Positions 16,606 through 23,945 of a stretch of DNA of 64,000 nucleotides are shown piece by piece; positions within the stretch are counted from its first letter, which is position 1; each line of letters opens with the position of its first letter. Under the pieces are notes generated by a model. It made no database searches and was not told where the DNA came from. It saw nothing but the letters and a program-made list of their open reading frames with translations. Source of the DNA: Echinicola arenosa (GTDB taxonomy: Bacteria; Bacteroidota; Bacteroidia; Cytophagales; Cyclobacteriaceae); NCBI RefSeq assembly GCF_014841125.1, contig NZ_JACYTQ010000003.1, positions 710,818-774,817 on the forward strand. Direction: 5' to 3'. Both the position numbers and the translations under genes were made by a program.

Positions 16606-19080
16606 TTAAATGGCCTTTCTGATTTCTGCTTGGTAAACGGCCTGAATGGTTTTGGAAATAGCATCAGGGGTAATGCTGATGGTATCAATCCCTTCTTTTA
16701 CCAAGAAATCCGTAAACTCAGGAAAATCAGAGGCACCTTGACCACAAAGCCCCACCTTGACGTTATTTCTTTTTGCGGCAGCTATAAGCATCCTAATCAT
16801 GGTTTTGACGGCTGAATGTTTTTCATCGTAAAGATGGGCCACCAAAGAAGAGTCTCGGTCTATTCCTAAAGTGAGTTGGGTCAAGTCATTGGAGCCAATG
16901 GAAAACCCATCAATATGTTTGGCAAATTCATCCGCAAGGATAATATTGGAAGGAACCTCTGCCATCATATAGACCTTTAAATTATTTTTCTTCTGTTCTA
17001 AGCCTTGCTTCTTCATCACTGCTTTGACTTTCACGAGTTCCTCTACAGTACGACAAAAAGGAATCATTAAGATCACATTATCCAAGCCCATCTCTTCTCT
17101 GACCTTTTTGATTGCTTGACACTCTAGGTTAAAGGCAGGCTTAAATTTCTCTGAATAATAGCGGGAAGCACCTCTCCAGCCAATCATAGGATTTTCTTCC
17201 ACTGGCTCAAAATAATTCCCTCCAAGCAGGTTGAAGTACTCATTGCTCTTGAAGTCCGAGAACCTCACTACAACCGGTTGCGGGTAAAATGCAGCCGCTA
17301 TTTTTGAAATCCCAAAAGAAAGCTTCTCAATAAAATAATCCTCCTCAGAATCATAAGCACTGGTCAATTGGTGAATTTTTTCCGAAAGTTTCTCATCATT
17401 AATTTCCCGGTGGTTTAGTAAGGCCAGAGGGTGAACTTTAATATAATTATTGATGATAAATTCCAACCTGGCCAAACCAACCCCACAGTGCGGATATTGG
17501 GCATATTTAAAGGCACTGGATGGCGAACCAATATTAAACATAACAGGGGTACTCACTTTAGGAAGACTCTCCAAATCCAAAATTTCCTCTCTGTAATTCA
17601 GGTGCCCCTTATACACTTTTCCTACTTCCCCTTCTGCACAAGAAACTGTTGCCGTCAGGTTGGGGGTCAATATTTCCGTGGCGTTACCACAGCCCACAAT
17701 TGCCGGCACCCCTAATTCCCTGGCCACAATTGCTGCATGGCAGGTACGTCCTCCCTTGTTGGTAATAATGCCTGAAACCTTTTTCATCACTGGCTCCCAG
17801 TCGGGATCGGTCATATCCGTAACCAACACATCCCCTTTCTTCACCTTATGAATCAAATCATGGCATTCATCATGTTCGCCTACTACAAAAACTTTTCCAG
17901 CTGCTATCCCATCTCCCACTGCAATTCCCTTAAGCAATACCCTGGAGCTATCTTCTTTTTCATCCAAATGGAATAGCTTTACATCTGAATGCTTTTTGGA
18001 GGAATGGATGGTCTCTGGCCTGGATTGAACGATGAATAATTCTCCACTTTGTCCATCCAAAGCCCATTCCACATCCATAGGACACCATCTATTGTGTACC
18101 ATACTATAGTGTTCTTCTATCACGCAAACCCATTTGGCCAATTGTAGGATATGTTCATCCTTTAAACAGAACCTTCTTTGTCTCTCAGGACCAACCGGGC
18201 AGATTTCTACCCTCTTGCCCTCCACCATGGAATAAACCATTTGATGGTCCTTCGTCCCCAATTGCTTCTCTATAATCGCAGGAAAACCGGCTTTAAGCTT
18301 TGGTTTATGGACCAAAAACTCATCTGGTTTTACAGCCCCTTGAACCACCATTTCCCCTAATCCATAGGATCCATTGATCATGACCACATCTTTAAACCCC
18401 GACTCAGTATCCAAAGAAAATGCAACTCCCGATGCCCCTAAATCAGACCTCACCATTTTTTGAACACACACAGCAATCCCCACTTTTAGATCATGGTAGT
18501 TGCGCTTTCGCCTATAGCTAATGGCTCTTTCAGTAAATAGAGAAGCAAAGCATTTTTTAATACTTAAAATCAGGTCTTCTATACCTCTTACATTTAAATA
18601 GGTATCTTGTTGGCCTGCAAATGAAGCATCCGGCAGGTCTTCAGCGGTAGCAGATGACCTTACAGCCACGTCAGCCTTCCCTACACCATAGGTAGCGGAC
18701 AAATTGAAGTAAGCTTCTTCAATGATCCCCTGCAAAGTAGCTGACATAGGCGCTTCTGAGATCGTCTTTCTGATCAATTGAGCTTTTTGCCCCAAAGAGA
18801 TCAAATCATCCACATCAATATTTGCTAATATCAACTCTATATCTTCCCTGATATTTCCTTCTTCCAAAAATTGATAGTAAGCATCTACAGTAACAATAAA
18901 ACCTTCCGGTACCTTTACGCCTTTTTGGGTCAGATTTTTCAACATCTCTCCAAGGGAAGCATTCTTCCCCCCTACTTTTTGGATGTCCTCGATACCAACC
19001 GAACTTAACAATTTTATAAGAGAACTATCAATTAAAGGTTTCATATAGCTATACGTTTGATGATACTCTATAAATTTCAC
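16606..19080 (-). CDS. ppsA: Phosphoenolpyruvate synthase (pyruvate, water dikinase)
   Basis: An 824-residue cytosolic enzyme that makes PEP from pyruvate and ATP, feeding gluconeogenesis. Domains in order: ATP-grasp-type nucleotide-binding domain (VGGKNASLGEML near residue 37, RSSATAEDLPDASFAGQQ near 141, VQSRPET near 351); phosphohistidine domain GGRTCHAAIVARELG with catalytic His448; PEP-binding TIM barrel (GWRGASRYY, MIPFCRT, SIGSNDLTQLTLGIDRDS, LCGQGASDFPEF). Length is normal for PpsA. Met13 is an alternative start and matches better where relatives begin. It stands alone and fits growth on non-sugar carbon or on deoxysugars that are cleaved to three-carbon units. Confidence 0.95.
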   Translation of the reverse strand: MKFIEYHQTYSYMKPLIDSSLIKLLSSVGIEDIQKVGGKNASLGEMLKNLTQKGVKVPEGFIVTVDAYYQFLEEGNIREDIELILANIDVDDLISLGQKAQLIRKTISEAPMSATLQGIIEEAYFNLSATYGVGKADVAVRSSATAEDLPDASFAGQQDTYLNVRGIEDLILSIKKCFASLFTERAISYRRKRNYHDLKVGIAVCVQKMVRSDLGASGVAFSLDTESGFKDVVMINGSYGLGEMVVQGAVKPDEFLVHKPKLKAGFPAIIEKQLGTKDHQMVYSMVEGKRVEICPVGPERQRRFCLKDEHILQLAKWVCVIEEHYSMVHNRWCPMDVEWALDGQSGELFIVQSRPETIHSSKKHSDVKLFHLDEKEDSSRVLLKGIAVGDGIAAGKVFVVGEHDECHDLIHKVKKGDVLVTDMTDPDWEPVMKKVSGIITNKGGRTCHAAIVARELGVPAIVGCGNATEILTPNLTATVSCAEGEVGKVYKGHLNYREEILDLESLPKVSTPVMFNIGSPSSAFKYAQYPHCGVGLARLEFIINNYIKVHPLALLNHREINDEKLSEKIHQLTSAYDSEEDYFIEKLSFGISKIAAAFYPQPVVVRFSDFKSNEYFNLLGGNYFEPVEENPMIGWRGASRYYSEKFKPAFNLECQAIKKVREEMGLDNVILMIPFCRTVEELVKVKAVMKKQGLEQKKNNLKVYMMAEVPSNIILADEFAKHIDGFSIGSNDLTQLTLGIDRDSSLVAHLYDEKHSAVKTMIRMLIAAAKRNNVKVGLCGQGASDFPEFTDFLVKEGIDTISITPDAISKTIQAVYQAEIRKAI

Positions 19081-19750
19081 GAAAACGATTGAAAAACACT
19101 AACCATTAATTAACAATTTCACACACTTAATTGACAATTATTAACAAATAAACAATTATAGACGTATATATTAAATTATTTATAAAAAATTATAGACTTT
19201 ATTGATAATGATAATGCAAAAAAATAGACAAAGTACCTGATCTACTAGAATTACATTTTCAATAGTTTTACCTAAACCCACAATTCTTGGATAGTCGTGC
19301 TTCTTTTTGGATTGAAATTGTAACAAATACAAAAATGAACTAAAAAATAGTATGAGTTAATTCCCCATTCATCACTACACTTTAAAGATCATCTAACACC
19401 AAAATCACCGCCCTTTTGTTACGCTTGGCTGGTAAATGAGAAAAAGTGATTTAACTCTCCAATATTGAATCAAATAAATTCCTTTTAAATATTGTTTTCA
19501 TTATATTTTAGTAATCAATTTAATAAAAAAGCAAATCCAGTTTATTGATTATATTATCTAAGAATTTTAATAACAAAAAATATCAGTAATACTTTCAATA
19601 ATACTAAAACATATACGTTTACTAGATTTAAAAATAATCTATAAACAATAAATTCAGCATGATCTCCACCATAAACTAAAAATACCCCAATTACGGTATA
19701 TTTATCAGGGATAGATTTAGGATATTTAACTTCTAATACTTTAATCAAAC
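19081..19750. other. Long AT-rich intergenic region
   Basis: 670 bases upstream of ppsA (minus) and of the small Cys/His gene (plus). Near 19390-19450 the minus strand reads a short tail, LPAKRNKRAVILVLDDL then stop, which might be the end of a decayed gene. A minus-strand frame at 19554-19748 is low-complexity and I do not call it. No RNA gene recognised. Confidence 0.45.
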
Positions 19751-19981
19751 ATGAAAAATCGCTTTTACGTAAATTCTATGGCCTACTCAGATGGATACCA
19801 TGAAGTCCACCATGAAAAATGTCAGTTATTGCCCAATGCCAATCAGCAATTATTTCTGGGTTATTTTGAAAACTTCAGTGAAGCTATTGGTAAATCAAAA
19901 AGAATTTACCCATTATCCATGGGTTGCCAATTCTGCTGTAAAAAGAAACACGACTCCAAGCAGGGAATATTCGAACTATAA
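19751..19981 (+). CDS. Small conserved Cys/His-rich protein of Bacteroidetes type
   Basis: A 76-residue cytosolic protein. The pattern YVNSMAYSDGYHEVHHEKC...LGYFENFSEAIGKSKRIYP...GCQFCCKKKH resembles a family of short uncharacterised Bacteroidetes proteins of the form YYVN.NAQ.NGDHEVH...C...LG.F......A...AK........GC..C...CH. The spaced His and Cys residues could bind zinc. It is preceded by a long gap and ends 18 bp before the convergent DUF5690 transporter gene. Function unknown. The family match comes from memory of the pattern, not from a search. Confidence 0.75.
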   Translation: MKNRFYVNSMAYSDGYHEVHHEKCQLLPNANQQLFLGYFENFSEAIGKSKRIYPLSMGCQFCCKKKHDSKQGIFEL

Positions 19982-19999
19982 ACAGCTTCAAACTTTAAT

Positions 20000-21349
20000 T
20001 TATGAGCCACTTTCAAAAGCTGTCAAATAATTTTGGCTCTTCCGCACCACTCCTCTACTATTAATCCTTCTGAAATGATTCATGGCAATAACAAGAAACA
20101 GCAAGCCAAAAATGGCCACACCATAACTAAAATTTACCAATAGATGATGCCAGTTTAAATCTTGCATGAAAAAAGATTTATACATCAACAAAGAGACGCT
20201 CCCTAGATAACCAATTGAATCACAGATATAGATAAAGAAACCAGCATTGGCCCTGAATTTATACAAAGCCAACATCCTATCGAAAAACACTGTCTGAATG
20301 GGTGTATAAGCCATGAATAGGCCAATCCCTAAAAAGACCATCCAGTAAAAAGGAGATAATACGCCAGCTTCATAGAGATAAGTGGAAAGACCCAGACCGA
20401 AAAGCCCTATAGCCACCAAAGCCGAGGTAGCCCAAAAACCAATTTTATTATTTTTAATCAATGACAATAGACTTATCAATACCAATACCGTTACTCCTGA
20501 TATCAATTCAGTAATGGATAAGACACTTTTTTCCCAATCAGGATCGATTTCATTCCAGATCTCCACAGAAAAGTTATCCCTAAAGTCCCTCATGGTCAAG
20601 AGCAATGCATAAATAAGTACCATCCCTATCATTCCAAAACTGAAAAACCGGAACGTCTTGACCTTCCTACTCCTATTCATGGGAATCCGTTCAGTCCGCA
20701 ATGTAACATCCTCTTCTGTGGGAGCCGGAATGACTGATAACATCCATACAAATACAATGAACAAAGGCAAAAACAAAGCCCCAATGGTAAAAGGCATCCA
20801 AAATTCCGGTATCCAGGGAAACCATTCCAACACTTGTAAGTAAATGGTTTTCAAGAGCCCTGAGGCAATAATCACACTGATGCTCAAGCCAAATATCAAG
20901 ACTTCCGTAAACTTCCTTCCTTCCAAGAAACTAAAAACGATTCCCCACACCATTCCCAGGGGCAGGCCATTGAAAAATAGAAATACAAAATTATATGGAT
21001 AAGGCAACAGGCCAAAACCTAAAAGCGTCAGTTCAGCAAACAGAATCAATCCGATGATCAATTTAATTCTTTGACTGGGCTTCAATTCAGAAATAACTTT
21101 GATCCCCGTAAATTTTGAAATCATATACCCTAACACTTGCGCTATGATCAAAATTGACTTGTAATCCATTCCCCATAAGTACATCCCCTCATATAGTCCC
21201 GTAATAAAAGGTTTCCTAAATGCATACATACTAAAGTAAGCTCCAAAGGAAGCCACTATGCACCATGCTATAAATAGAAACCTATTTTTGGTCAGCATAG
21301 TATTTTGAACATGGTTTCGCATTCGCTTAAAGTTTAATTTGGTACACAC
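20000..21349 (-). CDS. DUF5690-family MFS-like transporter, paralog 1
   Basis: A 449-residue integral membrane protein with about 12 hydrophobic segments. Met10 or Met18 may be the true start. Diagnostic segments shared with paralog 2 (32660-33955) are YAFRKPF, IIAQVLGYMISKF, FLFFNGLPLGMVWG, FSFLEGRK, RTERIPM and MRDFRDNF. The first two recall the Y..RK.F and SKF motifs of the organophosphate:phosphate antiporters (GlpT/UhpT), so I infer a distant member of that group. Next door, divergently, is a phosphodiesterase gene, with palindromic operator candidates between them. Substrate unknown. Confidence 0.88.
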   Translation of the reverse strand: MCTKLNFKRMRNHVQNTMLTKNRFLFIAWCIVASFGAYFSMYAFRKPFITGLYEGMYLWGMDYKSILIIAQVLGYMISKFTGIKVISELKPSQRIKLIIGLILFAELTLLGFGLLPYPYNFVFLFFNGLPLGMVWGIVFSFLEGRKFTEVLIFGLSISVIIASGLLKTIYLQVLEWFPWIPEFWMPFTIGALFLPLFIVFVWMLSVIPAPTEEDVTLRTERIPMNRSRKVKTFRFFSFGMIGMVLIYALLLTMRDFRDNFSVEIWNEIDPDWEKSVLSITELISGVTVLVLISLLSLIKNNKIGFWATSALVAIGLFGLGLSTYLYEAGVLSPFYWMVFLGIGLFMAYTPIQTVFFDRMLALYKFRANAGFFIYICDSIGYLGSVSLLMYKSFFMQDLNWHHLLVNFSYGVAIFGLLFLVIAMNHFRRINSRGVVRKSQNYLTAFESGS

Positions 21350-21472
21350 GGATAGTTAGAAAGCAACTCCCTAAATCTAAGAGAACTTGCAAATAAAAAG
21401 GAAACGGATACCTTTCAGTAATTTCGAAATTAAATGAAATAAATAGATTATTTAAAATAAACGAACAATTTT

Positions 21473-21489
21473 TTTTCTTAAAAAGAAAT
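21473..21489. promoter_or_regulatory. Candidate XRE-cupin operator, site 1
   Basis: TTTTCTTAAAAAGAAAT is a near-perfect palindrome (TTTCTT-AAA-AAGAAA). It lies 124 bp upstream of DUF5690 paralog 1 and matches the consensus TTTTCnTnnnAAGAAAA seen at several places around the regulator gene. Confidence 0.55.
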
Positions 21490-21645
21490 TCAATGAAATT
21501 ATTTAGCAGGAATAAAACATCTTACAAATTGATATTCCCCAATAAAAACAACTTATTTTCAAGTTATTAAATATAAAATAACTTTCATTTAACAAATGAA
21601 AGTTTTTCATATATAGAAATTTTAATACCTTTACAACAGTAATAA

Positions 21646-21662
21646 TTTTCTTTTTAAGAAAA
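21646..21662. promoter_or_regulatory. Candidate XRE-cupin operator, site 2
   Basis: TTTTCTTTTTAAGAAAA, a perfect 7-3-7 palindrome, is identical base for base to the site at 32639-32655 upstream of susC. It lies 38-54 bp upstream of the phosphodiesterase start. A weaker relative (TTTTCATATATAGAAAT) is at 21604-21620. Confidence 0.65.
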
Positions 21663-21699
21663 ACATAAAACTACTTTGTTATTAATGCTTAAACCATCC

Positions 21700-22620
21700 A
21701 TGAATTTTAAAGTCCAAAGTTTTCTTTTGATAGGTTTCGTACTAATTGTATCTATTAGTTGTAAACAAAATGTTCCTGTCGCCAAGCGTGTGGTGATGAT
21801 TGGGCTTGACGGTTTTAGTTTAGAAGGCTACCAAACCGCAAAGCACCCAAATATAAATGCACTGTTTGAAGATGGCGTCATCTCCACATCTACAAGAACA
21901 GTAATGCCTTCTGTTACCATGCCCAACTGGACCAGCCACCTTACAGGAGGTGGGCCAGAGCAACACGGTGTATTTGGCAATGGCTGGGAAAAGGAAGACC
22001 ACCCTTTGGATCCTCAGGAAATGGATGCAGAAGGCTACTACCCTTCCATTTTCAAAATAGTGAAAGATAATATCCCCACTATCAAAACAGGATTTTATTG
22101 GAATTGGAAAAGCTTGATCAAACCATTTAATGAAAGGTATCTTGATGAGGTAAAGTTTGAGGAAAATGATGAATACACCCAAAATTATCAATCAGCCCTG
22201 GATTTCCTGGTTGAAAACAAAGATGTTCCTACATTGGTTTTTTTATACTCTGTTCATGTAGATCATGCAGGGCATAGTCATCAATGGATGTCGCCGGAAT
22301 ACATTACCGCAATAGAAGAGGTGGATGTAAAGATTGGAGAATTTATTGAAAAGCTAAAAGCTGAAGGTCTATATGAAGACACTCATTTTCTGCTCTTCAC
22401 TGATCATGGAGGAATTGGAAATGGGCATGGAGGTACCACCGTCCAGGAAATGATCGTACCATGGATGATCAAAGGCCCTGGAATCCATACAGACAAAGAA
22501 TTGACTTCCCCCAATTCAAATGCCAATACGGCTGCAGTTGTGGCCAGCTTATTTGGCATCAATCAAACCCCTGCATCGTGGATTGGAAAGGTTCCTTCAG
22601 GAATATTCATGGAGAAATAA
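21700..22620 (+). CDS. Lipoprotein phosphodiesterase/phosphatase, NPP/alkaline phosphatase superfamily
   Basis: An approximately 306-residue lipoprotein (lipobox VSISC). The frame is open from 21676, with ATGs at 21685 and 21700; 21700 gives the most typical lipoprotein signal. Type I phosphodiesterase/nucleotide pyrophosphatase features are present: metal ligand in VVMIGLDGFS, the nucleophile loop MPSVTMPNWTSHLTGG with the expected Thr, then VHVDHAGH and FTDHGGIGNGHGG as metal-ligand clusters. It lacks the insertions of sulfatases and the CxPSR motif. It probably hydrolyses a phosphodiester, phosphomonoester or phosphonate in the periplasm. A metallophosphoesterase gene follows 13 bp later in the same operon. 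Confidence 0.88.
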   Translation: MNFKVQSFLLIGFVLIVSISCKQNVPVAKRVVMIGLDGFSLEGYQTAKHPNINALFEDGVISTSTRTVMPSVTMPNWTSHLTGGGPEQHGVFGNGWEKEDHPLDPQEMDAEGYYPSIFKIVKDNIPTIKTGFYWNWKSLIKPFNERYLDEVKFEENDEYTQNYQSALDFLVENKDVPTLVFLYSVHVDHAGHSHQWMSPEYITAIEEVDVKIGEFIEKLKAEGLYEDTHFLLFTDHGGIGNGHGGTTVQEMIVPWMIKGPGIHTDKELTSPNSNANTAAVVASLFGINQTPASWIGKVPSGIFMEK

Positions 22621-22633
22621 GACAATAAAAAAG

Positions 22634-23608
22634 ATGGATAGAAAAGAATTTATAAAAATAGGGGCCTTGGGTACACTGGCAATGTCTTTCAGCCCTTTGG
22701 CTTTCTCTGCAGAGAAAAAAGACAAGAAGGTTCGCTTTGGGATCATTACTGACCTCCACTATGACATCATGCACAATGGACAAGAAAGAATCTCAGCCTT
22801 TATCAGCAAAATGAATGAAGACCAGCCTGATTTCATCATTCAATTGGGAGACTTTTGTGTCCCTAAACCAGAGAACCAATCACTACTGGACACCTGGAAC
22901 AAGTTCCCGGGAGAGAAGTATCATGTAATCGGCAACCATGATACTGATGGAGGCTTCAACAGGGATCAAGTAGTTGAATTCTGGGATGCAAAAGCGAAGT
23001 ATTACTCCTTTGACAAAAACGGGTTCCATTTTGTCGTGTTGGACGGCAATGAACATAATGAAAGCCCAAATCGCCCAAAAGGCTATGCCCGCTATATTTC
23101 ACCAGATCAGCTGGAATGGTTGGAAAAAGACCTTAGCCAAACCTCTTTGCCTACCATTGTTTTTTGCCATCAAGGATTGGACAATGAAATGGCTGGGATA
23201 GAAAATGGCATGCCTGTAAGATACGCTTTGGAAAAAGCCAATAAAGAAGCTGAGTTCCAAAAAGTCATTCTCGTTCTTTCAGGCCACCATCATCAAGATT
23301 ATTATAACCACATCAATGATATCCATTATGTGCAAATCAACAGCGCAAGCTATTACTGGTTGGGTGACAAATATAAGACAATAAGGTATTCCAAAGAGGT
23401 AGATGAAACCAATCCTTGGATAAAATACACTGCTCCCTATAAAGACCCGCTATGGGCCATGGTAGAAATTTCACAGAAAGGAAAAATCTTTGTAGAAGGT
23501 AGGAAAACAAGTTGGGTAGGCCCAAGTCCTGAAGAGATGGAAATCCCATCTAATCAGGGGATCTACCCAATTGTTTCCGAAATATCCAATAGGGATTTAA
23601 AAATTTAG
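22634..23608 (+). CDS. Exported calcineurin-like metallophosphoesterase
   Basis: A 324-residue protein. The open frame extends upstream to 22520, but the ATG at 22634 gives DRKEFIKIGALGTLAMSF, a Tat-like signal common in Bacteroidetes, though with RK in place of twin arginine. Metallophosphoesterase motifs follow in order: ITDLHYD (Asp40, His42), QLGDF, GNHDTD, FCHQG and LSGHHHQDYY, so the dimetal site looks complete. It is 13 bp downstream of the NPP-like lipoprotein, and a strong terminator follows. The two enzymes could act in sequence, diester to monoester to free phosphate, outside the inner membrane. That order is inference. Confidence 0.92.
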   Translation: MDRKEFIKIGALGTLAMSFSPLAFSAEKKDKKVRFGIITDLHYDIMHNGQERISAFISKMNEDQPDFIIQLGDFCVPKPENQSLLDTWNKFPGEKYHVIGNHDTDGGFNRDQVVEFWDAKAKYYSFDKNGFHFVVLDGNEHNESPNRPKGYARYISPDQLEWLEKDLSQTSLPTIVFCHQGLDNEMAGIENGMPVRYALEKANKEAEFQKVILVLSGHHHQDYYNHINDIHYVQINSASYYWLGDKYKTIRYSKEVDETNPWIKYTAPYKDPLWAMVEISQKGKIFVEGRKTSWVGPSPEEMEIPSNQGIYPIVSEISNRDLKI

Positions 23609-23627
23609 ATAGTTATCTGCATAGTTT

Positions 23628-23658
23628 GAAAAGCCGCAGCCTTTGGCTGTGGCTTTTC
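23628..23658 (+). terminator. Intrinsic terminator of the phosphoesterase operon
   Basis: A 14-bp stem (GAAAAGCCGCAGCC with GGCTGTGGCTTTTC, one G-U pair), 3-nt loop, and a T-rich tail 20 bp after the metallophosphoesterase stop. Confidence 0.88.
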
Positions 23659-23716
23659 TTTTCGTTCCACGTGTCTTTATGATTAGAAATAAGTACTACT
23701 CCAAAACTGAACGATC

Positions 23717-23872
23717 ATGAATTCTACCCCAATTTTAATCACCTTGTTTGCCCTATTTATTTTATTTGTTTTCTTAGGTATATACGCCGCATTCAAAAAT
23801 CTAGGCTATCTAGCCTTTCTTTCGGGCATAATCATCACCCATATCTACAACTTTATTATAAAAAAAATATAA
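23717..23872 (+). CDS. Small membrane protein, 51 residues
   Basis: A short frame starting with ATG and ending TAA encodes MNSTPILITLFALFILFVFL followed by GIYAAFKNLGY and a second hydrophobic stretch LAFLSGIIITHIYNFII, then KKI. Two membrane segments in a short hairpin are predicted. It lies after the terminator of the phosphoesterase operon and runs into another hairpin terminator, so it could be an independent transcript. No family recognised; the composition is far from random but homology is untested. Confidence 0.5.
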   Translation: MNSTPILITLFALFILFVFLGIYAAFKNLGYLAFLSGIIITHIYNFIIKKI

Positions 23873-23919
23873 AATACCAGAAAACTGGCCCTACAAGAGT
23901 CCCAACCTTCTGGTATTTT
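23871..23919. terminator. Hairpin between convergent genes
   Basis: A 12-bp stem (AAAATACCAGAA with TTCTGGTATTTT) around a 25-nt loop lies between the 51-residue gene (plus) and the phosphoesterase-propeller gene (minus). It is A-rich before and T-rich after, suited to both directions. Confidence 0.6.
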
Positions 23920-23945
23920 CAGGTAACTTAATCGATTTTAAACCT

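Noticed and set aside
19554..19748. 64-codon minus-strand frame in the gap before the Cys/His gene
   Set aside because: Low-complexity, AT-driven Leu/Ile/Val sequence with no motif; likely chance.
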